DNA of 42,795 nucleotides from Deltaproteobacteria bacterium (lineage in GTDB: Bacteria > Desulfobacterota > Binatia > Binatales > Binataceae). Position numbers and translations under genes: made by a program. The stretch spans positions 1 through 42,795 of the forward strand of contig JAJXZF010000048.1 in the NCBI GenBank assembly GCA_021780225.1, in the 5' to 3' direction. A model generated the notes under the pieces. It ran no database searches. It saw only the letters and a list, made by a program, of their open reading frames with translations, and was not told the DNA's origin. Below, piece after piece: positions 1-6,856 of the stretch. Positions within the stretch are counted from its first letter, which is position 1, and the number at the start of each line of letters is the position of its first letter.

Positions 1-90
1 GCGCTTTTCGCCAAAAGCAATTCAGCCGCGGCACAGCTCGCAGGCGTTCCGGTTCTCGGCCACGTGCCGGCGAAGGAGTATCTTCCATGA
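1..90 (+). CDS. C-terminal end of a GT-C-like membrane protein (paralogue of the next gene), partial
   Basis: Only the last 29 codons are inside the window, read in frame from base 1 to a TGA at 88-90. The encoded tail begins ALFAKSNSAAA and ends with PAKEYLP. It matches the tail of the following gene (bases 1647-1736) at 22 of 29 residues by direct comparison, and the first 29 nucleotides are identical. The next gene starts inside this one's stop codon (ATGA), so the two are a translationally coupled tandem pair. The function must be the same kind as the neighbour's: a polytopic membrane protein of unproven activity. Nothing more can be said without the upstream sequence. Confidence 0.8.
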   Translation, partial: ALFAKSNSAAAQLAGVPVLGHVPAKEYLP

Positions 91-1736
91 TAATTACGGC
101 TAATCCCGAAATAGCCAGTCCAGATACCGCGTTTTCAACGGGCGCCAATGCCGCGCATACCGATTCGGGCAAGACTCGACGCGATTCTCCTGTGCGCATC
201 TCGCTGCTCCGGAGCGCCACCGGGCTGGTCTTGCTGGCGATTTGCATTGCCGACGTCTATCAGTTCGCCGACCCCGATATCTGGGGGCATATACGTTTCG
301 GCCAACTCGTCCTCAGCACCCATCACGCGATACTGCACGACACTTTTTCCTACACGGCCTTCGGCCGCGAATTCCGCAATCACGAATGGCTCACCGACGT
401 CACGATGGCGTTCATCTACAACCACGCCGGAATACTCGGACTGAAAATCTGGAAGTTCCTCTTCGTCGCCGGAACGATCCTGGCCGTGGTCGTGGCGATG
501 GCTGAAACGGGAGCGTCCATCGCGGTTCAACTGATTGTTCTGCTCACCGCGGCATCGGCGCTCCCGTTGCAAGAACAGTTTCGCCCGCTGGTCTATACGC
601 TTTTCTTCTTCGCCGCGACGACCGCGCTGCTCGTGCGCCACAATTACCGGGGCTCGGCGCCGTTATATCTGATGGTTCCGACAATGTTGCTGTGGAGCAA
701 CGTGCATGGCGGCTTCGTAGTCGGATTGGGAGCGATAGGAATCTACGCCGCGGCCGCGAGCCTTGAAGACATGCTATGCGGGCGCGGGATGAAGCGCGCG
801 TGGACGCTGGCGTTTTACACGCTCGCCGCCACTTTGGTTACTCTGGCCAACCCGTTTGGAATAGGCAATTGGCGTACAGTACTCGATTTCGTCTTCAGCC
901 CGTATATACGGAATGTCATCGGCGATTGGCGCCCGCTCATTCCCGCGCTTCTGGACCAATTGCATTCGAACGCTCCCATGGGAGCCTTGTTATACATCTT
1001 GGTGATTGTCGTGATTGGGTTCGTCGTCCTGACATTCTGCCTCACACCTCGCGGAGGCGATTTGCCGCTTGTAGCCATAGCCGCAGCGATGAGCTACGCG
1101 GCGTTTAACGCCCGGCGCAATATACCTTTGGCCGCGATCGCATGCTCGCCCGTCCTCGCACGGCACGCCTCCCTATGCTTCGAGCGCTTGCGCGCGCGCA
1201 ACCTAGTCGGTCCGCCGCTGTACTCGACCAATCCCGCCGGTTTGCAAAGAATCCAGCGGCTTACCGGCGTGTTCGCGATCCTGATTGCGATCGCGGCCGG
1301 CATTTTCTCGCCGCGCCTGCAAGACGATCGCGGATACCCGATCGGCGCGGTCGCCTTCATGAAGGCCCATCGCCTCCACGGCAACATCTTGAACGATTTT
1401 GACTGGGGTGACTATTTGATCTGGCATGAACCCGAATCGAAGGTTTTTATCGACGGCCGGTTCGCTGCGGTTTATCCGTTTTCCGTCATCCGCGAGTATC
1501 TTGATTTTTACATAGATCATTGGAATACGACAGAAGCATTGTCATCCTACCGAAGTGATTTTGTACTGATTTCGCCGTCGCGCAAAGCCTATGATCTGAT
1601 GATGAGCCTTCCAGACTGGAGGCTGATTTACAGCGATCGCGATTCGGCGCTTTTCGCCAAAAGCAATTCAGCCGCAGCAAAGCTAACAGACGTTCCAGTT
1701 GTCGGTCACATGCCGGCAAAGAGCTATTTCCCATGA
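87..1736 (+). CDS. Polytopic membrane protein, GT-C glycosyltransferase-like
   Basis: A 549-residue integral membrane protein with about ten hydrophobic segments after an N-terminal cytoplasmic stretch of about 40 residues. An acidic motif, ADPDIWGH (residues 61-68), sits in the first predicted outer loop, where GT-C enzymes carry their catalytic acidic residues. The C-terminal soluble part holds the motifs FDWGDYLIWH and KVFIDGR, which recur in a widespread family of bacterial membrane proteins annotated only as hypothetical or glycosyltransferase-like. The start overlaps the previous stop (ATGA), and the same overlap recurs with the next frame at 1733. The gene is intact. A lipid-linked-sugar transferase role is an inference from architecture; donor and acceptor cannot be read from the sequence. 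Confidence 0.8.
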   Translation: MIITANPEIASPDTAFSTGANAAHTDSGKTRRDSPVRISLLRSATGLVLLAICIADVYQFADPDIWGHIRFGQLVLSTHHAILHDTFSYTAFGREFRNHEWLTDVTMAFIYNHAGILGLKIWKFLFVAGTILAVVVAMAETGASIAVQLIVLLTAASALPLQEQFRPLVYTLFFFAATTALLVRHNYRGSAPLYLMVPTMLLWSNVHGGFVVGLGAIGIYAAAASLEDMLCGRGMKRAWTLAFYTLAATLVTLANPFGIGNWRTVLDFVFSPYIRNVIGDWRPLIPALLDQLHSNAPMGALLYILVIVVIGFVVLTFCLTPRGGDLPLVAIAAAMSYAAFNARRNIPLAAIACSPVLARHASLCFERLRARNLVGPPLYSTNPAGLQRIQRLTGVFAILIAIAAGIFSPRLQDDRGYPIGAVAFMKAHRLHGNILNDFDWGDYLIWHEPESKVFIDGRFAAVYPFSVIREYLDFYIDHWNTTEALSSYRSDFVLISPSRKAYDLMMSLPDWRLIYSDRDSALFAKSNSAAAKLTDVPVVGHMPAKSYFP

Positions 1737-2036
1737 CGAACTTGACAAACGAAAATCAGTCTATGAGGAGCAGAAACCGATATCTTCAATGTTCAGCCGT
1801 AGGTAGCCTCGCTTTGGCAAAAAGATTTAGGCACGGTGCGGAGGCAGTTTACTCTCTGCTGGTTTCCGTTCTGATCGTATTTCTTACGTTCGATTTCGAT
1901 CGCGGAAGGGTTGGCGCGGGCGCCGGCGTTCACGAAGCGGCAGGAGGCAGGCGATAGCGCGCCCGCACAAGGCGAGCCGTCTCTCAAAAATGAGAGCTTC
2001 TGGAACAGCGAATCAGTAACCAGCGAAAGACCGTGA
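1733..2036 (+). pseudogene. Small single-pass membrane protein, apparently frameshifted
   Basis: An ATG at 1733 overlaps the preceding stop (ATGA) and opens a 74-codon frame ending at 1957. It has one hydrophobic segment (about residues 41-54, VYSLLVSVLIVFLT). After about base 1900 this frame turns into a glycine/alanine/arginine-rich stretch. The neighbouring frame, open from 1875 to a TGA at 2034-2036, instead gives a plausible tail (APAFTKRQEAGDSAP, then SLKNESFWNSES). Removing one base near 1904-1910 (ggaaggg) fuses the two into a protein of about 100 residues that stops 7 bases before the next gene. That is exactly the spacing expected in this compact cluster. I infer a frameshifted small gene. 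The family is not recognised, and the 74-codon frame as it stands is the alternative. Confidence 0.45.
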
Positions 2037-2043
2037 TCTCCAA

Positions 2044-3210
2044 ATGGAAACCTGCGCGCACAAAAGCCGATTGCTCGACCGCGAGAGCCTCTTAGCTTTC
2101 ACAATCTACTTTGGCCTGTCGCTGTTCTTTTTCGGGCGCGGACTGATCGGCCACTTCGGCGACCGCTATATCGGCGTTGGCCCGGATCCGAGCGCCCATC
2201 TATATTTTTTAGCATGGTGGCCATACGCCGTACGACACCGCTTAAATCCATTTATTACACGATATGTCTGGTTCCCTTCCGGAGTTAACCTCACTCACTC
2301 CACCAGCATCGTACTACCTGCGCTACTTTTTGCGCCTCTGACTCTTCTGTTCGGTCCAACGCCTGCATATACGCTAATAATGTTATTATCGCCCGCCTTT
2401 TCCGCGCTTGCGGCTTTTATACTATACAAGCGAATCAGCTCTTGCTCCCTACCCGCGTTCACTGGTGGATTCATCTATGGGTTCTCGCCGTTCGAGCTCG
2501 GCCATATGTTAGGTCAGCCCAGCCTCGTCGCGTCATGGTTTGCTCCTCTCATAGTCTATTTCGCCTCGCGAAGACTCGACGGCGGAATCTCCTCTAAAAC
2601 TCTTTTCTGGATTTTAACATTACTTTTAATCGGACAGGCTGGATTTTCTCTCGAGACGCTCGCTACCACGACGTTGATCGGCGGTCTAGCTCTCATTGTC
2701 TGGTCGGCTTTCGCAGACGTCCATCTGCGATATAAGATACTGACGCTTCTCTATCCACTAGCAGGCGCATATGCTGTTATGGTCGCCGTTTTCTCGCCAT
2801 ATTTCTATTATTTTTTTCATGGCCCGCAGTTATCCCTACCTTCTCAACTGGCCGCTTATCTCTCCGTCGATCCGTTGAACTTCCTTATTCCAACGGAAAC
2901 AAACGAACTTGGCTTCTTTCTGCGGAATTGGTTGGCTCCGCATGCGAATCTTTACGAAGCAACCGCGCACGTCGGATTACCGGCGATTTTAATCGTCGCT
3001 ATGACCGTTTGGCGCCAATGGCGCTCTCCTGTAGTCAGACTATGCGCCTGGATACTAGCGATCACTGCTGTCTTGGCGATTGGTCCATTTCTCGAAGTCA
3101 GCCGACGCTTAATTGTCCCGGCGCCTGAACTTTTGTTATTTTTGTGGGCTCCGTTTTTCAAAAATGCAATGCCCTGCCGTTTCACTGAATTTATTTTTTT
3201 TTGCCGTTAG
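2044..3210 (+). CDS. GT-C-like membrane protein, N-terminal part (split by frameshift)
   Basis: This frame encodes 388 residues with about nine hydrophobic segments. It has the conserved features of a large family of bacterial polytopic membrane proteins: GPDPSAHLYFLAWWPYA near residue 47, VWFPSGVNL near 77, and GFIYGFSPFELGH near 141. These are usually annotated as glycosyltransferase-like or hypothetical. The frame ends abruptly inside a hydrophobic segment at RFTEFIFFCR, just after a run of nine T (3194-3202). Adding one T there would continue directly into the 3201-4310 frame, giving RFTEFIFFLPLGALVAF and a single protein of about 755 residues, normal for the family. Base composition is visibly more A+T-rich than in most of the window. 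Either the gene is broken or the homopolymer was miscounted. Confidence 0.75.
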   Translation: METCAHKSRLLDRESLLAFTIYFGLSLFFFGRGLIGHFGDRYIGVGPDPSAHLYFLAWWPYAVRHRLNPFITRYVWFPSGVNLTHSTSIVLPALLFAPLTLLFGPTPAYTLIMLLSPAFSALAAFILYKRISSCSLPAFTGGFIYGFSPFELGHMLGQPSLVASWFAPLIVYFASRRLDGGISSKTLFWILTLLLIGQAGFSLETLATTTLIGGLALIVWSAFADVHLRYKILTLLYPLAGAYAVMVAVFSPYFYYFFHGPQLSLPSQLAAYLSVDPLNFLIPTETNELGFFLRNWLAPHANLYEATAHVGLPAILIVAMTVWRQWRSPVVRLCAWILAITAVLAIGPFLEVSRRLIVPAPELLLFLWAPFFKNAMPCRFTEFIFFCR

Positions 3211-4310
3211 GCGCTCTGGTCGCATTCTGGCTGAGCGACCGATCGAGATCGTCCGGCGTCAGAATGTCTTTCGCAGTAGTAATTTTTATTTCTTTTCTTC
3301 CTAATCTAAGTTCGACATTTTGGGTGCACCGCACCAACGTTCCTGCATTTTTCAGAAATGATTTTTATTCAAAATATATTAAACAAAACGATACTGTTTT
3401 ACTTATACCATTCGGAGCTTATGGCAATGTGGACCTTTGGCAGGTAGAGACGAATTTTTATTTCAGAAGAGCAGACGGCTATCTGGGCCTTACGCCTCCA
3501 CTACCGAAAAGCTATTCCGAATGGCCAATCACTCGAGCGCTTTACAGGATCAAGGAAATACCTGACTCAACCTTGCAAATGGGGGCGTTCCTTGTAAACA
3601 AACATGTGAATGAAGTTGTCATGCCTAACGGCGGCGCGCGGATCTGGCGTTGGAATTGCGCGCGCGGTCCGTGCGTGCAAGAGCTTAGACCGTTTACAGC
3701 CGATGAACGGAGAATTCTCAAAAGTTTTTTTTCTCCGTTTGATCCCAAACCGATCCACGTTGCCGACGTGACGATCTATCGTATTCCGCTTGATCGCCTT
3801 ACTGAGTACAGAACAATTTCTCCCGTCGAATTGCAGGCAGATTTAGCAAATAAGCAAATTCGAACGCTGATCGTCGCAGCGAATCGCTATCTGAACGACA
3901 GGTTGCCTATGGAGCGTTTAAGCCTGCTCGCGGCAGAGCGGCTTGATTTAATACCACGTTTATGGCTGACGAACTCAGAGAGCTTAGGGTTTGCGATCGA
4001 TTCGACGGATATTTACGGTTTGTCGCTAGGCATAGACCGAAGCGGCGATGTGCGGGTGGCCATTCGTGGTTCTTTATCTGCGCTCGGAAGACTTCAGCAT
4101 GACTATTCGCCGTACTGCACGCGAGTAAAAATAGACGGACCTTCTGCGGATGCGAATCTGGCTGAGTGGACGCTCTCGACGCTGACGCTCGATTTCGACC
4201 GGGTGGGTTTGGCGAAAGCCGCGGCGTACGCCGCGCGGCAAGAATCGAGCGCAGCCGCGAAGACTCCCGAAGCGCCCGAAAAAGGCGCGTTTGCCGGCGC
4301 ATCCGATTAG
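3201..4310 (+). CDS. GT-C-like membrane protein, C-terminal part (split by frameshift)
   Basis: This is the continuation of the protein begun at 2044. It starts with the last part of a hydrophobic segment (LPLGALVAFWL) and one more membrane segment (SFAVVIFISFLPNL). A periplasmic-type soluble domain follows, with TVLLIPFGAYGNVDLWQ and YLGLTPPLP, the usual C-terminal features of the same family. The TTG at 3201 is only where the frame opens after the poly-T tract; an ATG at 3264 is the first conventional start, but neither has a convincing ribosome-binding site. The last 25 residues are Ala/Glu/Lys-rich (SSAAAKTPEAPEKGAF). Together with the upstream half it makes one gene. Whether the product is made by slippage on the T run cannot be decided from sequence. 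Confidence 0.7.
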   Translation: MPLGALVAFWLSDRSRSSGVRMSFAVVIFISFLPNLSSTFWVHRTNVPAFFRNDFYSKYIKQNDTVLLIPFGAYGNVDLWQVETNFYFRRADGYLGLTPPLPKSYSEWPITRALYRIKEIPDSTLQMGAFLVNKHVNEVVMPNGGARIWRWNCARGPCVQELRPFTADERRILKSFFSPFDPKPIHVADVTIYRIPLDRLTEYRTISPVELQADLANKQIRTLIVAANRYLNDRLPMERLSLLAAERLDLIPRLWLTNSESLGFAIDSTDIYGLSLGIDRSGDVRVAIRGSLSALGRLQHDYSPYCTRVKIDGPSADANLAEWTLSTLTLDFDRVGLAKAAAYAARQESSAAAKTPEAPEKGAFAGASD

Positions 4311-4328
4311 GCTAAAATTATCGGCGCT

Positions 4329-5375
4329 GTGCCGATAAGGGAAATTCAGGATCTGCATGTGCTCCGCACCGAGGCGCTGATCGCGCCGCGCGTGCTCAAG
4401 GAAGAATTGCGCGTGGACGAGGCGATCGCGCAGACCGTGGTTGAGGCGCGCGCCACCATCCGCCGCATCCTGCACGGCGAAGACCGCCGGTTGCTCTGCC
4501 TCGTTGGTCCGTGCTCGATCCACGACCCGGTCGCGGCGATCGATTACGCCGAGCGGCTGATGCGGCTGCGTCAGGCGGTCGCGGAGCGGATGTTCGTGGT
4601 GATGCGCGTCTATTTCGAAAAGCCGCGCACGACGGTCGGATGGAAGGGCCTGATCAATGACCCGCACATGGACGACAGTTGCGACATGCAGGCCGGGCTC
4701 CGAATCGCGCGCAAACTTCTGATCGACATCAACCGGATGGGGCTGCCGGCGGGCACCGAGATGCTCGATCCGATTACGCCGCAATACACGGCGGACCTGA
4801 TTTCGTGGGCGGCGATCGGCGCACGCACAACCGAATCGCAGACGCATCGCGAGATGGCCAGCGGCCTGTCGATGCCGGTGGGCTTCAAGAACACGACCGA
4901 CGGCAACCTGCAGGTCGCGGTGAACGCGGTGGAATCCGCGCGGCGGCCGCATTCTTTCCTCGGCATCAACCAGGACGGCGCGACCGCGATAATCCGGACC
5001 TCGGGAAATCCGGATTCGCACGTGGTGTTGCGGGGCGGCAAAACCTCGAACTACGACGCCGCGAGCATCGAGGAGTGCCGGCGGATGCTCGAAAAGGCGG
5101 GACTGGAATCGCGCGTGATGGTCGATTGCTCGCACGCGCAGACGGCGAAGGACTACACGCGGCAGCCGGCGGTGCTGCGCGCGCTGGTCGAGCAGGCGGC
5201 GGGCGGCGGGCGCGCGATCATGGGCGTGATGGTCGAGAGCAATATCGGCGCGGGCAATCAGCCGGTCAGCCGCAATCGGGCGGCGCTGGCGTACGGCGTG
5301 TCGGTGACCGATCCATGTATCGATTGGCCGACGACCGAGGCCTGCCTGCTTGAAGCGGCGCGGGCGCTTGGCTGA
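4329..5375 (+). CDS. aroG: 3-deoxy-7-phosphoheptulonate (DAHP) synthase, class I AroF/G/H type
   Basis: Condenses phosphoenolpyruvate and erythrose 4-phosphate in the first step of the shikimate pathway; a cytosolic metalloenzyme. The 348-residue length matches class I (E. coli AroG-type) enzymes. Motifs in order are LVGPCSIHD (58-66), YFEKPRTTVGWKGL (95-108), GTEMLDPITPQY (142-153), ARTTESQTHRE (165-175), GFKNTTDG (185-192), RGGKTSNYD (235-243), DCSHAQT (266-272) and GVMVESNIG (299-307). The four expected metal ligands are present as C62, H269, E303 and D328. The start is a GTG at 4329; no better in-frame start gives the family's N-terminus. It lies 18 bases after the membrane-protein cluster and is convergent with pncB, 8 bases away. 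The feedback class (Phe, Tyr or Trp) is not assigned. Confidence 0.95.
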   Translation: MPIREIQDLHVLRTEALIAPRVLKEELRVDEAIAQTVVEARATIRRILHGEDRRLLCLVGPCSIHDPVAAIDYAERLMRLRQAVAERMFVVMRVYFEKPRTTVGWKGLINDPHMDDSCDMQAGLRIARKLLIDINRMGLPAGTEMLDPITPQYTADLISWAAIGARTTESQTHREMASGLSMPVGFKNTTDGNLQVAVNAVESARRPHSFLGINQDGATAIIRTSGNPDSHVVLRGGKTSNYDAASIEECRRMLEKAGLESRVMVDCSHAQTAKDYTRQPAVLRALVEQAAGGGRAIMGVMVESNIGAGNQPVSRNRAALAYGVSVTDPCIDWPTTEACLLEAARALG

Positions 5376-5383
5376 GCGGCGCG

Positions 5384-6787
5384 CTATCCCTGGCGTTTTT
5401 CGGCGCGCAATTTTTCCGCAGTGAGCATCGCGGCCAGCGCCGTCGTATGGCGAACGGTGTAGCGTTCGGGCCGTTCCAAATCCTTGTGGCGCAAATCAAG
5501 GCGGGCGAAATTCGCGAGGAACCGTTCGCGCGTTTCGGCGAGCGTGGGACGCGGCTCGCTCCGGCGTCCGGCCTGGAAGCGCCGTTCGAGCAGCGGCGCG
5601 ATCGAATTCGGCGCGGGACGGAATTCGCGGGCGACCGACGCCGCGGTCTCTTCGGCAAGGCCGATGCGATCGGAGAAAAATCCTCCATTCTGATTGACCG
5701 CGCGGAAAACCTGCTTGCGGCCGGGCAGCGTGAGCTTGCCGGCTGAGGTCTTGAGCCGGCCGACGCCGTTGTACTCCGCCAGCTTGTAGGAAATATCGAG
5801 CGCGGGCGCGTCGGCGCTGACGACCATCGCCGTGCCGACGCCGAACGCGTCGATCGGCGCGCCGCCGCGAAGCAATTCGTCGATTCGATATTCGTCGAGA
5901 TTGCCGCTGGCGAAAATCGCGACGTCGTTAAGCCCCCGATGGTCGAGGATACGGCGGGCGCGGACGCTTAAATCGAGCAGATCGCCGCTGTCGAGCCGCA
6001 CGGCCTGCAACTTGAATCCCCTGGCGCGCAGCTCGAGGGCGGTTTTGGCGGCATTCTCGACGCCGCGGATGGTGTCGTAAGTATCGACGAGCAGCGTGCT
6101 GAGCTGGGGAAAGAGCGCGACGAAATGGTCGAAGGCGGCGCTCTCGGTCTCGTGCGCCATGATATAGCTGTGCGCCATCGTGCCGTAGAGCGGAATCGCG
6201 TAGCGGCGGCCCGCGAGCACGTTCGAGGTGCCGGCGAAGCCGGCGAGATAGCTCGCGCGCGCGGCGACCAGGCCGGCGTCGGCGCCCTGGGCGCGGCGCA
6301 ATCCGAAATCGATCAGGCGGCGGCCGCGCGCGGCGTGATACGACCGGGCCGCCTTGCTCGCGACCAGCGACGCGAGGCCGGCCTGGTTGATCGCGAGCGT
6401 TTCGACCAGCTGCGCTTCAATCAACGGGGCGTGAACTTCGAGGATCGGCTCTTCTTCGAAAAAGATCGTCCCTTCCGGCATCGCGGCGACCTCGCCCGTG
6501 AAGCGCAATTTTGCGAGGTAATCGAGAAATTCGGGCGTGAACAGTTTGAGCGAGGCGAGGTATTCGATCGCGCCGGGAGCGAAGCGGAATTCTTCCAGCG
6601 TTTCGAGCAGGCGCTCCAATCCCGCCGCCACCAGATAGCCGCGGCGCGGCGGCAAGCGCCGCACGCTCAGCGAAAACGTCGCGGGGCCGTTGAGGCCGAT
6701 CGCGAAGTAGCTGGCGGCCATCGTCAGTTCGTAGAGGTCGGTGAGCAGCGTGGCTTCGTCGGCGTCGAAGCGCAGGTCGATCGGCAT
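5384..6787 (-). CDS. pncB: Nicotinate phosphoribosyltransferase
   Basis: Converts nicotinate and PRPP to nicotinate mononucleotide in NAD salvage (Preiss-Handler pathway); cytosolic. The 467-residue protein opens with the family's LLTDLYELTMAASYF (14-28). It carries FGLRRAQG (161-168), GTSNVLAG (186-193), the GTMAHSYIMAHE motif (202-213, with H206 and H212), VDTYDT, and VRLDSGDL in the C-terminal barrel half. The ATG at 6787 is the natural start. It ends 8 bases from the end of the convergent DAHP synthase gene with no obvious terminator hairpin. The next gene upstream on the same strand (Lon-like) ends 69 bases away, so it may be the last gene of an hsp20-lon-pncB transcript; no functional link is evident. 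Confidence 0.95.
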   Translation of the reverse strand: MPIDLRFDADEATLLTDLYELTMAASYFAIGLNGPATFSLSVRRLPPRRGYLVAAGLERLLETLEEFRFAPGAIEYLASLKLFTPEFLDYLAKLRFTGEVAAMPEGTIFFEEEPILEVHAPLIEAQLVETLAINQAGLASLVASKAARSYHAARGRRLIDFGLRRAQGADAGLVAARASYLAGFAGTSNVLAGRRYAIPLYGTMAHSYIMAHETESAAFDHFVALFPQLSTLLVDTYDTIRGVENAAKTALELRARGFKLQAVRLDSGDLLDLSVRARRILDHRGLNDVAIFASGNLDEYRIDELLRGGAPIDAFGVGTAMVVSADAPALDISYKLAEYNGVGRLKTSAGKLTLPGRKQVFRAVNQNGGFFSDRIGLAEETAASVAREFRPAPNSIAPLLERRFQAGRRSEPRPTLAETRERFLANFARLDLRHKDLERPERYTVRHTTALAAMLTAEKLRAEKRQG

Positions 6788-6856
6788 CGGGTGAAACCTC
6801 GGCGGCTATCGTAGCGGCAGGGGCGGCCGGCGTCACGCGGCGCGGCCGGGCGCGGA

